Source: JAERML01 sp035687895
GTDB taxonomy: Bacteria; Bacteroidota; Ignavibacteria; UBA10030; UBA6906
Direction: 5' to 3'
DNA: 64,000 nt
Assembly: GCA_035687895.1 (NCBI GenBank)
Contig: DASRUE010000044.1
Coordinates: 1 to 64,000 of the forward strand
A model generated the notes under the pieces. The model saw only the letters and a list, made by a program, of their open reading frames with translations. It searched no databases and was not told the DNA's origin. Below, in pieces: positions 33,820-42,276 of the stretch. Position 1 is the first letter of the stretch, and every line of letters starts with the position of its first letter. Made by a program: the position numbers and the translations under genes.

Positions 33820-36800
33820 ATGCTAGCGAAAGGGACTGCCGTGAGGCGCGGGAGGAAAATCGGGTGGTTGACTATCTTGGCAGTGGTGGTGATGGTGCCG
33901 GCGGTTGTGTTCGGGCAGGATGGGCTGTTCGGAAAGAATAAAGTCCAGTATAAAAAGTTCAACTGGTACTTCATCCAGTCGGACCACTTTGATATTTATT
34001 TCTCGGACGGAGGGGAATCTCTGGCTGAGTTCACTGCTTACGCTGCTGAATCCGCATACGTTTCCATCAGCAAATCCTTCCGCTACCAGCTTGTGAACCG
34101 TGTCCCGTGGATTGTCTACAACTCCCACAATGAGTTCCAGCAGACCAACGTTATCGGAGAGTACCTCGAGGAGGGGATCGGTGGTGTGACGGAGTTGTTC
34201 AAGAACCGGGTCGTCGTTCCGTTCGAAGGAGACTACAAGAAGTTCCGCCATGTGATCCACCACGAACTTGTGCACGCCGTTATTAACGATATGTTTTACG
34301 GCGGGTCCATTCAATCCATCATCTCCAACAACATCACGTTGCAGCTCCCCCTCTGGTTCAACGAGGGACTTGCCGAGTATGAAGCTCTACGATGGGATAC
34401 GAACTCGGATATGTTTCTTCGGGACGCCACAGTCCACGAGTACCTTCCGGCCGTCAACCAATTGTACGGATACTTTGCCTACCGCGGAGGACAATCGCTC
34501 TGGTGGTACATCTCGCGCAAGTACGGTGAGCAAAAGATCGGGGAAATCCTGAATCGCATCAAGAGCACGCGGAGTGTTGAAGCTGGTTTCAAGGGGTCGA
34601 TTGGCCTTGGCCTGGAGGAACTCTCCGAGCGATGGCAAAAGGACCAGAAGGTAATGTACTGGCCGGACATCGCCAAGCGAGAGGAACCGGCGGACTATGC
34701 GCGGCGCTTGACCGACCATCGGAAGGATGGTGGGTTCTATAATACCAGCCCTGCGATTTCCCCACAAGGTGATCGCGTGGCGTTCATCTCAAATAGAAAC
34801 GACTATTTCGATGTCTTTCTTTTGAATGCCATCGATGGTACGATCATCGACAAGATTGTAAATGGGCAGCAGACTAACGACTTCGAGGAACTCCATCTTC
34901 TCACGCCCGGAATTACCTGGTCGCCTGATGGGAAGAAGATAGCGCTTGCCGCGAAAGCAGGGGAACAGGACGCCATCCTGATCATTGACATTGAAAATGA
35001 TACACAGGAAAAGTTGGTGTTCGACCTGGATGGAATCTTCTCCGTGGATTGGTCGGCGCAGGGCGACAAGCTGGCCTTCGTCGGGAACGCACTTCACCAA
35101 TCAGATATCTATGTTTATGACCTGAACACCCGACAACTCACCAATCTGACGGAGGATGTCCACAGTGACTCCGATCCCTGCTGGTCACCGGACGGCACAC
35201 GGATCTATTTCACGTCAGACAGGGGTGACAGAACGGACCGTGCCACCGCAGTACTCACGAAGAGCTTCGATTACAGTCAGGCAGATCTATACAGTGTTGA
35301 AGTGGCCTCCAGGGCGGTGGATCGGATTCTTTCCTGGCCACACAGTGATGAGGGATCCACGGAGGTGTCGCCCGACGGAAAGAAACTCCTGTTCGTCTCG
35401 GACCGGAACGGAATCAACAACATCTATGTGTTGAACCTGGAGACGAAGGAGACGCGTCCGGTAACGAACTCCCTCAGTGGTGTGTACCAGCTCTCGCTTT
35501 CCAACGACGGCAGCAAGCTGGCTTTTTCTTCACTCAATCATGCCGGCTTCGATCTTTTCCTGATGCGGAATGCGTTTGAGCGAGACATCAAGATGGCTGA
35601 ACTGGAACCGACGGAATTCTTCAAGGAGAAATTCAAAGCGTCAACAACGGCTCCAGACGAACCCGCAGTCGTCGAGCATCACACAGTTAAGGATACCACG
35701 GGGTTGTACGGTAAGGATATTCAGATTGACTTCAGCAGCTATGTGTTCAAGGACGCGTTGGAAGATGCCATTCCCAAGGACTCTACCCTTGCACGGCTCC
35801 CCAGGATTGCGAACAACCTTGACGAGGACGGCAGCTATAAAGTCAACAAATATAAATTGAACTTCTCACCGGATATCATTTACGGCAACGCCGGGTACAA
35901 CACGTTCTACGGTGTCACTGGCTCAACGGTGATGGCATTCAGCGACCTGCTGGGAAACCACCAGATCGTGTTTGTGACAAACCTGCTGTTGGACCTGAAG
36001 AACAGTGACTACGGGCTACAGTATTTCTATCTGCCCGAGCGTGTGGACTTCGGGATCGCGGGGTTCCACAGCGCCCGCTTTGTCTTTGTGGATGATATCT
36101 ACGGTGGGAGCTACTACCGTTTCAGGACCTACGGGGCAAGTCTCGCCGCTTCCTACCCGATTGACAGATTCAACAGGGTGGACTTTGGGCTGAATTGGTA
36201 CAACATCACCCGTGAGAATCTTGATGTTCTTGGTGAGCCTCTCCAGCGTCGCACTGTGCTGGTCCCATCCGTCGGATACACTCATGACAACTCCCTCTGG
36301 GGATACACAGCGCCGGTGAACGGATCGCGTTACAGTATCAATCTCTTTGGTACCCCAAAGCTCGGGACGTCGGGCCTCAGCTTCGTTAACGTGACTGCAG
36401 ACTATCGTACGTATCTCCGTCTCGGTCGGAACTACACAATTGCACTGCGAACTGCGGCAGGTGGCAGTTTTGGACGCAACCCTCAGAAGTTTATAGTGGG
36501 CGGTGTGGATAACTGGATCAACCGGGAGTTCGAAGGTGGCTATATCCCCATCGAGAACGCGGAGGACTACATCTTCCTGCAAACCGGCACGCCACTTCGA
36601 GGCTACAATTATAACGCCGCCATCGGTTCCCGGTACGGGTTATTTAACATGGAACTCCGGTATCCTCTTTTTGCATTTCTCCAGGCGGGTCCGCTCCCGA
36701 TCGGACTCCAGAGCATTGGAGGGGCAATTTTCTTTGATATGGGTGCGGCGTGGAACAAGGAGCGCGATTTTGTGGCGTTTACCCGCGACGCCGAAGGACA

Positions 36801-36951
36801 CCTTGTAACCAGGGACCTGCTGATGGGCATGGGAACAGGAGCCCGCATCTTCTTCCTTGCGTTTCTCGTCCGCTTCGATGTGGCGTGGGCCTGGAATGTG
36901 AACGGGTTCTCTGAGCCGAAGTACTATCTTTCGCTTGGCGCGGATATCTAA
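33820..36951 (+). CDS. Exported zinc peptidase-like / TolB propeller / outer-membrane barrel fusion
   Basis: A 1043-residue exported protein with three parts. After a signal peptide (residues 15-32) comes a peptidase-MA-like gluzincin domain with HELVH (His148, Glu149, His152) and Glu182 in NEGLAEY. A six-bladed TolB/PD40 propeller follows (about 300-590; repeats such as ISPQGDRVAFIS, WSPDGKKIAL, WSPDGTRIYFTSDRG and SPDGKKLLFVSDRNG). The C-terminal 330 residues are a barrel of the Omp85/surface-antigen type (GVTGSTVMAFSDLLGNHQ ... LRGYNYNAAIG ... MELRYP). The protein would sit in the outer membrane with enzyme and propeller in the periplasm. All zinc residues are intact. GAGGGGAAC precedes the ATG. 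Confidence 0.85.
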   Translation: MLAKGTAVRRGRKIGWLTILAVVVMVPAVVFGQDGLFGKNKVQYKKFNWYFIQSDHFDIYFSDGGESLAEFTAYAAESAYVSISKSFRYQLVNRVPWIVYNSHNEFQQTNVIGEYLEEGIGGVTELFKNRVVVPFEGDYKKFRHVIHHELVHAVINDMFYGGSIQSIISNNITLQLPLWFNEGLAEYEALRWDTNSDMFLRDATVHEYLPAVNQLYGYFAYRGGQSLWWYISRKYGEQKIGEILNRIKSTRSVEAGFKGSIGLGLEELSERWQKDQKVMYWPDIAKREEPADYARRLTDHRKDGGFYNTSPAISPQGDRVAFISNRNDYFDVFLLNAIDGTIIDKIVNGQQTNDFEELHLLTPGITWSPDGKKIALAAKAGEQDAILIIDIENDTQEKLVFDLDGIFSVDWSAQGDKLAFVGNALHQSDIYVYDLNTRQLTNLTEDVHSDSDPCWSPDGTRIYFTSDRGDRTDRATAVLTKSFDYSQADLYSVEVASRAVDRILSWPHSDEGSTEVSPDGKKLLFVSDRNGINNIYVLNLETKETRPVTNSLSGVYQLSLSNDGSKLAFSSLNHAGFDLFLMRNAFERDIKMAELEPTEFFKEKFKASTTAPDEPAVVEHHTVKDTTGLYGKDIQIDFSSYVFKDALEDAIPKDSTLARLPRIANNLDEDGSYKVNKYKLNFSPDIIYGNAGYNTFYGVTGSTVMAFSDLLGNHQIVFVTNLLLDLKNSDYGLQYFYLPERVDFGIAGFHSARFVFVDDIYGGSYYRFRTYGASLAASYPIDRFNRVDFGLNWYNITRENLDVLGEPLQRRTVLVPSVGYTHDNSLWGYTAPVNGSRYSINLFGTPKLGTSGLSFVNVTADYRTYLRLGRNYTIALRTAAGGSFGRNPQKFIVGGVDNWINREFEGGYIPIENAEDYIFLQTGTPLRGYNYNAAIGSRYGLFNMELRYPLFAFLQAGPLPIGLQSIGGAIFFDMGAAWNKERDFVAFTRDAEGHLVTRDLLMGMGTGARIFFLAFLVRFDVAWAWNVNGFSEPKYYLSLGADI

Positions 36952-36976
36952 TGACGGATTGCATATAGAAACACTC

Positions 36977-37010
36977 CGGCCCCACCTCTTCACAGAGATG
37001 GGGCCGTGTT
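36977..37010 (+). terminator. Intrinsic terminator between convergent genes
   Basis: Stem CGGCCCCA (36977-36984) and TGGGGCCG (36999-37006), extended by CTCT/AGAG, followed by TGTTCG. The T-tract is short, so it may act weakly in either direction. Confidence 0.6.
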
Positions 37011-37082
37011 CGCTTGGTAGGGAAGGGGGCGTGAACCACGCTGGGCCCGGACTAGGTGTCACGCCTCCCCTCCTTCTTCCCC

Positions 37083-37340
37083 TTACTTCTTCTCGTCTTC
37101 CTTCTTCTCCATCTTTGCCTCATGCTTCGCATCGTGCTTCTTTAGTTTCTTGACCTTCTTCACCCCGTCTTCTTTCTTCAGTGTTGTCTTTGGGGTTACC
37201 TCCTTTTTCATTTCTTCCTTCTTGAGTTCGGTCTTTGGCTTTTCCTGCACGACAAGCTTTGCGGCCGTCTGTGCGAACACGGTGCTCGAGAATGCGAAGA
37301 GAGTTGCGAGCACAAGAGCAAACATCATGTGGCTTTTCAT
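37083..37340 (-). CDS. Small secreted Lys/Glu-rich protein
   Basis: An 85-residue exported protein: signal peptide MKSHMMFALVLATLFAFSSTVFA, then a mature part of which roughly half is Lys or Glu, with the repeated motif TxLKKE and a C-terminal KKHDAKHEAKMEKKED run containing two His. No fold or family is recognised; it is probably disordered or binds metal, anions or peptidoglycan. GGAGG lies 6 nt before the ATG. It lies downstream of, and in the same direction as, an OmpR-type two-component system, possibly as its target. Confidence 0.75.
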   Translation of the reverse strand: MKSHMMFALVLATLFAFSSTVFAQTAAKLVVQEKPKTELKKEEMKKEVTPKTTLKKEDGVKKVKKLKKHDAKHEAKMEKKEDEKK

Positions 37341-37476
37341 ATGAAACCTCCAGCAGTAGTGATAAGATATGTGTGAGGAAATGGTTGAGCTTGTCGCTGG
37401 ATAAAGATACGTCCGGTGTATGAATCCGACGTTAACAGGCGGTTAAAGGTTTTTCATTGCCCGGAGTTTTGGACGC

Positions 37477-38949
37477 TCAATTGAGGGGAAGGTGGACGGT
37501 GAAGATGGATCCTTTGTCGATTTCGCTCTGGACGGTGATTGTGCCCCGGTGAAGCTCGGCAATCCACTTCGCGATCGACAGGCCAAGCCCGGTGCCGCCA
37601 AGATCCCTCGATCGTGCCTTGTCGACACGGTAAAATCGGTCGAACACCTTGTCAATGTCGTACGGAGGGATGCCAATTCCTGTGTCTGCGACGCGGAAGA
37701 GAGCGGTACCGTTTTGCTGTTCCACCGCGAGCGTTACGGAGCCCCCTTCCGGTGTGTACTTCACAGCATTGTCGATGATGTTGAGGAAAAGCTGACGCAG
37801 GCGTACCTTATCTCCAACAATCGTGATGGGCGGGTTCGCCAGGAGCGACACGTGGATCTTCTTCGGCTCAGCGAGCATTTCGCTGTCATTAAAAAGCTCG
37901 TTCACGAGATCGGCGAGATTGACCTCGGTGAAGTGTGCCTCGTAAGTACCCTGGTCGGCTTTTGCCAGGGTCATCAGGTTGTTGATGATCGAGGACATGC
38001 GGAGGATTTCCTCGAGTGAGCTCTCCAATGTGCGCCGGTATTCCTCGGGGGTCTTTGGACTGCGGAGCGAGAGCTCGATCTCACCGCGCAGGATGGTGAG
38101 CGGTGTACGCAGTTCATGGGACGCATCGGCGGAGAACTGACGGACTTGTGCGAACGAGTCGTGAAGACGCTTGATCATGTCGTTAAATGTCGTGATCAGC
38201 CGCCCGATCTCGTCATCGATCGTTCGGGCAGGGATGGTCTGATCGAGGTTCTCTGCCGTGATCCTTCGCGCGCGGGTGGTCACTTCATCGACAGGCCGCA
38301 GCGAGGCGTTGGCTAGATAGAGACCCCCGATGATGGATACGGTGAGGGCGATGGGGATGAGGATCAGGAAGATGGAGTATAGGTTCTCCAGCACTTCACT
38401 CAACTCCGCCAGGGGGTAGCCGACGAAGATCGTGAAGTTCTTGTCCCGCGTTGCTGAAATGCGGATTGGTTCGCCTCGGAGCCATAACGTGCTCAATTGC
38501 GTGGTGTCAATCGAAACAGTGGAAGCGAGCTTCAACGTATCCTCATCGAGATTCAGCGACCGATAAATGACGGTCCCCTTCTTGTCTGCCACCTGGATGT
38601 ATGTTTTTTTTGGACTGAGGAGTGTGTGTTCGTAGATCTGGTTCCAGATTTCGTCCGCTTCCTCGGCGGCGGGGTCCGCTGTACTGTCGGGTTCTACCGG
38701 GCGCTGCCTTGGCTTTCTCCGAAGGAGGTATTCGATGGAGCGTTTGCTGGGTTTCACCTTGCTCGCCTGGGGCTGGATGAAATCCCGGACCCATCGGACC
38801 TCGTTGCGCAGTGAGATGTCGAGGTTGTCAGAGAGGGTTCTGCCGGTGTAGTAATACGAAAGGCCCCCAAACGCCAGGAGGGTGGTGAGGACAAGGAGGG
38901 AATACCAGAATGTGAGTTTTGCCCGGATTGACTGCAGTCGAAGCTTCAC
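37477..38949 (-). CDS. OmpR-system sensor histidine kinase with HAMP domain
   Basis: A 490-residue kinase: helix 1 (15-35), a periplasmic domain (about 36-185) with a Pro/Arg/Ala-rich stretch, helix 2 (about 190-212), a HAMP domain (LRPVDEVTTRARRITAENL), the dimerisation H-box FSADASHELRTPLT, N-box LNIIDNAVKYTP, G1 DTGIGIP, F-box and G2 GGTGLGLSIAKWI. This matches CusS/BaeS-type kinases. GTG 38947-38949 follows the regulator stop by 2 bp, so the pair is translationally coupled. The signal is unknown. Confidence 0.93.
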   Translation of the reverse strand: MKLRLQSIRAKLTFWYSLLVLTTLLAFGGLSYYYTGRTLSDNLDISLRNEVRWVRDFIQPQASKVKPSKRSIEYLLRRKPRQRPVEPDSTADPAAEEADEIWNQIYEHTLLSPKKTYIQVADKKGTVIYRSLNLDEDTLKLASTVSIDTTQLSTLWLRGEPIRISATRDKNFTIFVGYPLAELSEVLENLYSIFLILIPIALTVSIIGGLYLANASLRPVDEVTTRARRITAENLDQTIPARTIDDEIGRLITTFNDMIKRLHDSFAQVRQFSADASHELRTPLTILRGEIELSLRSPKTPEEYRRTLESSLEEILRMSSIINNLMTLAKADQGTYEAHFTEVNLADLVNELFNDSEMLAEPKKIHVSLLANPPITIVGDKVRLRQLFLNIIDNAVKYTPEGGSVTLAVEQQNGTALFRVADTGIGIPPYDIDKVFDRFYRVDKARSRDLGGTGLGLSIAKWIAELHRGTITVQSEIDKGSIFTVHLPLN

Positions 38950-38951
38950 GT

Positions 38952-39623
38952 CTATTCCTCTTTGATCACATAGCCAACACCCCGAACGGTGTGGATGAGT
39001 TTCTTTTCCGCGCCGCTGTCAATCTTATTGCGGAGATGGTTCACATACACGTCGATGATGTTCGTTCCGGTGTCGAAGTTGTAGTCCCAGATGTGCTCGG
39101 AGATAAGTGTCCGGCTGAGCACACGGTCCCTATTCCGGAGAAAGTACTCAAGCAATGCATATTCCTTGGCGGTGAGCTCGATGAGCCGTCCCGCTCGTTT
39201 GGCTTTGTGCGTGACGGTGTCTAATTCCAGGTCAGCCATCGCGAGGACAGTGGATTTTTCCTTTCCCCCGCGACGGAGAAGGGAACGGACGCGGGCAAGA
39301 AGCTCGGCGAATGCGAATGGTTTGGTCAGGTAATCATCAGCGCCGCTATCGAGCCCTGCAACCTTATCATCCGTCGCACTTTTCGCCGTGAGCATGAGTG
39401 CGGGCGTGGTTCCCTTCCGCGCACGGAAGACCTTGATCACCTCCAGACCATTCTTCTTTGGTAGCATGACATCGAGGATGAGGAGATCGTATTGTTCGGA
39501 TTCCGCCATCAACAATCCCTTCTCTCCATCATGGGCAACATCAACGGAGTAATGTTCTTCTTCCAACCCCTGCCGAATGAAGCTGGCGACTTTCTTTTCG
39601 TCTTCGACAAGGAGAATACGCAT
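38952..39623 (-). CDS. OmpR/PhoB family response regulator
   Basis: A 223-residue two-domain regulator: receiver with EDE acid pocket (Glu7-Asp8), phospho-acceptor Asp51 in LLILDVMLP, Thr/Ser switch in LMLTAKSA and Lys in YLTKPF, then a winged-helix DNA-binding domain (KAKRAGRLIELTAKEYALLEYFLRN ... VYVNHLRNKID ... HTVRGVGYVI). ATG 39621-39623 precedes MRILLVEDE. Its target genes are unknown; the small Lys-rich secreted gene downstream of the kinase is one candidate. Confidence 0.95.
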   Translation of the reverse strand: MRILLVEDEKKVASFIRQGLEEEHYSVDVAHDGEKGLLMAESEQYDLLILDVMLPKKNGLEVIKVFRARKGTTPALMLTAKSATDDKVAGLDSGADDYLTKPFAFAELLARVRSLLRRGGKEKSTVLAMADLELDTVTHKAKRAGRLIELTAKEYALLEYFLRNRDRVLSRTLISEHIWDYNFDTGTNIIDVYVNHLRNKIDSGAEKKLIHTVRGVGYVIKEE

Positions 39624-39700
39624 GTGAGGGCTCAACGCATTTGAGATAAATCCGCAGATGTTACAACTTATCACATTTCGTGCGGCGCAGAATTAACCGA

Positions 39701-39729
39701 AAATTAAACTATTTTAAGGCCAGTTGCAA
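39701..39729 (-). promoter_or_regulatory. Promoter for response regulator/kinase operon
   Basis: On the minus strand TTGCAA (39724-39729), 17-bp spacer and TAATTT (39701-39706). It overlaps the start of the divergent tatT promoter region. Confidence 0.6.
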
Positions 39730-39740
39730 AATCGGTGTCC

Positions 39741-39769
39741 TTGGATTCCTCTGGAATTTTGCCTATATT
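39741..39769 (+). promoter_or_regulatory. Promoter for tatT-dctPQM TRAP operon
   Basis: TTGGAT (39741-39746), 17-bp spacer and TATATT (39764-39769). Transcription would begin about 23 nt before the ATG at 39799. Confidence 0.7.
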
Positions 39770-39798
39770 TTTGCCGAATCAATTACACATCACGCGCC

Positions 39799-40659
39799 AT
39801 GAAACCACTTCTTCTGCCTTGCATCATTGCCATGCTCATATTTTCCGGATGCATTCAACAAATCGCCATCTCGACGGTTGGGGGGATTGTAGACGATGGC
39901 TTTGGAGCGCTGACAGAGGAACAGGATCTGGAGTTCGCTGAGAAAGCCCTTCCTGCCAACATCAAACTCCTTGAAGTGATGCTGAAGAGCGACCCGGACA
40001 ACGAGGAATTGCTGACGCTGGTCAGCCAGGGCTACAGCAGTTATACCCTTGGCTTTGTGGAAGACGTTAATGAAGATCGCGCACGGCTCTTCTATCTGCG
40101 GGCGCGTGACTACGCTCTCCGGATACTCCGCAATGACGACAGGATGGCGCGGGCGCTCGATGGGTCGGTGGACGAATTGGCGGCCGAGTTGAACCGGCGC
40201 GATGCGGAGGCGGTCCCTGCAGTTTTCTGGGCTGCGTTTGCATGGGGAAGTTACATCAACCTCTCGCAGAATAATACGGACGCGCTCGCTGATCTTCCGC
40301 GGGCAGAAGCAATGATGAAGTTCGTTGCCCGCGTCGATTCATCGTTCTACTACGGTGGTGCGGATGTTTTCCTTGGAACGCTTGCCGGCAAAAGACCCAG
40401 GATGTTCGGCGGCGACACAGACCAGTCCAAACGACACTTCGAAAGAGCACTCCGCATCAACAAAGGGAAGTTCCTGATGACCTACGTCTACTATGCCCGG
40501 TCATATGCTGTCCAGACTCTGGATGAAGCATTATTCGAGGATTTGCTTACAAAGGTTGCACAAGCATCCCTTGACATCTTTCCCGAATTCCGGCTTGCCA
40601 ACGCAATCGCCAAGAAGAAGGCACAACTGCTCCTTGCGCGAAAAGCAGACTACTTCTGA
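39799..40659 (+). CDS. TRAP transporter TatT-component lipoprotein
   Basis: A 286-residue lipoprotein: signal peptide with lipobox IFSGC (Cys at residue 17), then helical TPR-like repeats (about 45-275) matching the TatT component family that accompanies certain TRAP transporters. TatT trimers are thought to dock the substrate-binding protein at the membrane. It heads an operon with dctP-, dctQ- and dctM-type genes. A longer reading from 39724 lacks a signal peptide, so ATG 39799 is preferred. Confidence 0.85.
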   Translation: MKPLLLPCIIAMLIFSGCIQQIAISTVGGIVDDGFGALTEEQDLEFAEKALPANIKLLEVMLKSDPDNEELLTLVSQGYSSYTLGFVEDVNEDRARLFYLRARDYALRILRNDDRMARALDGSVDELAAELNRRDAEAVPAVFWAAFAWGSYINLSQNNTDALADLPRAEAMMKFVARVDSSFYYGGADVFLGTLAGKRPRMFGGDTDQSKRHFERALRINKGKFLMTYVYYARSYAVQTLDEALFEDLLTKVAQASLDIFPEFRLANAIAKKKAQLLLARKADYF

Positions 40660-40735
40660 GAGGCCGGAATACCAGCAGATTCTATAGTCCGTTGGCCGAA
40701 TGAACTTCCCCGGCGCTTGGGCGTTTAATAGTCAC

Positions 40736-41776
40736 ATGATCACTTTTGACGAGGAACAGGTGAGAACGACAATTGTTTGCGTGGTACTCGGAATACTGAT
40801 CTTCTTTTTCGTTGAACAGGCTTCCGCCCAACACACCATCAAATTTGCAACCATTGCGCCCGAAGGCTCGACGTGGATGAACGTGATGCGGGAGTACGAT
40901 GCCGCTGTGCGCAAAGAGAGTGGCGGCCGGCTGAGCTTCAAGATGTATGCAGGCTCTGTGCAGGGAGAGGACAAGGATGTTCTTCCCAAGATTCGCCTGG
41001 GTCAGTTGCATAGCGCTGGACTGACCGGGTTTGGTCTCGGCAAGATTGCACCAAGACTGCGTATTCTTGACTCACCGTTCCTGTTTACGAGCTATGAAGA
41101 AGTGGATTATCTGTACGAGACGCTGGATAAAGAATTCCGACAGGCGCTGCTCGACAATAATTTCGTTCTCCTCGGATGGGCAGAAGTCGGGTTCGTGTAC
41201 GTCTTCACCAATACCCCGGTGCGTTCACCCGCCGACATGAAAGGTGTCAAGATGTGGATGTGGGAGGGTGACCCTGTGGCGGAAGCTACGTTCAAAGCAT
41301 TTGATATCGAGCCTATCCCTCTCTCGGTGGTAGATGTGCTCACCTCACTACAGACAGGTCTCATCAATGGAGCGTACACTGCGCCCTACGCGTGCCTTGC
41401 ATTACAGTGGAACACGCGGGTCACGTACATGATGGGCGTCCCGCTGGCGGATGCTTCCGGCGCAGTTGTGATCTCCAAGGCGATGTATGACAAGCTTTCA
41501 CCTGACCTGCAGGAGATACTGCTTCGTAATGGGAAGAAGTACATGCGGGACCTGACGCTGAAAAGCCGGATAGAAAACAAGGAAGCAATCGGCACGCTGA
41601 AAAAAAACGGCATACAGATGATTGAGGTCTCTTCTCCGAAACTGTTGCAGGAGTATCAGGCTGCAGGCATGCGCGCACGGCAATCCATGGTGGGCACCTT
41701 GTACGACAAGGCATTTCTCGACCGTGTGGAAAAGGCGCTCATTGACTTCCGCACACGTGGCAACGCGACGAAATGA
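40736..41776 (+). CDS. TRAP transporter substrate-binding protein (DctP family)
   Basis: A 346-residue periplasmic binding protein: N-terminal signal/anchor (TIVCVVLGILIFFFVEQASA), then a DctP fold with KFATIAPEGSTW, the central GWAEVGFVYVFTN hinge and NTPVRSPADMKGVKMWMWEG, where the Arg that contacts an organic-acid carboxylate usually lies. The ligand is unknown; TatT-associated TRAP systems often transport hydrophobic or dicarboxylic substrates. The ATG at 40736 is chosen; an upstream ATG at 40700 adds 12 residues. Its TGA overlaps the next ATG. Confidence 0.88.
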   Translation: MITFDEEQVRTTIVCVVLGILIFFFVEQASAQHTIKFATIAPEGSTWMNVMREYDAAVRKESGGRLSFKMYAGSVQGEDKDVLPKIRLGQLHSAGLTGFGLGKIAPRLRILDSPFLFTSYEEVDYLYETLDKEFRQALLDNNFVLLGWAEVGFVYVFTNTPVRSPADMKGVKMWMWEGDPVAEATFKAFDIEPIPLSVVDVLTSLQTGLINGAYTAPYACLALQWNTRVTYMMGVPLADASGAVVISKAMYDKLSPDLQEILLRNGKKYMRDLTLKSRIENKEAIGTLKKNGIQMIEVSSPKLLQEYQAAGMRARQSMVGTLYDKAFLDRVEKALIDFRTRGNATK

Positions 41777-42276
41777 CGTTCCTTCGCACGCTGGACCGTT
41801 TCTTCTATCGAATTGAGTTCGCCCTCCTCGTGCTGTTTCTCAGTGCGATGGTGCTGCTTTCCTTCACACAGGTATTCCTTCGCAATTTCCTCGGTACCGG
41901 GCTCGTGTGGGCAGACACCATCATTCGGCACCTCGTTATCTGGGCGGGGTTTGCCGGGGCGGCGCTGGCCACCACCGAAGAGCGTCACATCAGTATTGAT
42001 GCGCTTACCAAGTTCCTCTCGCCTCGCATCAAGCACGTGGCACAATTGTTCACCGGCCTTTTTGCCACTATTACATGCGTATATCTTGGCGATGCAGCGT
42101 GGACCTACCTCAAGGATGAACTGACATCCGGCGGTGTGCTCGTGCTCGGAATTCAGACCTGGCAGGCATTGTTGATCATCCCGGTTGGCTATTTTCTTAT
42201 CGCCTTCCATTTTCTTGTGAAGCTCGTCGAGAATTTGCTTGGCGTCCTCGGCAGACAGACGGTGAAACGCGTCTGA
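41773..42276 (+). CDS. TRAP transporter small permease (DctQ family)
   Basis: A 167-residue protein with four helices of the DctQ family, including the conserved LVWADTIIRHLVIWAGFAGAALA segment and GERHIS-like EERHISIDAL. It pairs with the large permease for Na+-driven uptake. Both ends overlap neighbours: ATGA with dctP and TGATG with dctM, showing tight translational coupling. Confidence 0.9.
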   Translation: MTFLRTLDRFFYRIEFALLVLFLSAMVLLSFTQVFLRNFLGTGLVWADTIIRHLVIWAGFAGAALATTEERHISIDALTKFLSPRIKHVAQLFTGLFATITCVYLGDAAWTYLKDELTSGGVLVLGIQTWQALLIIPVGYFLIAFHFLVKLVENLLGVLGRQTVKRV

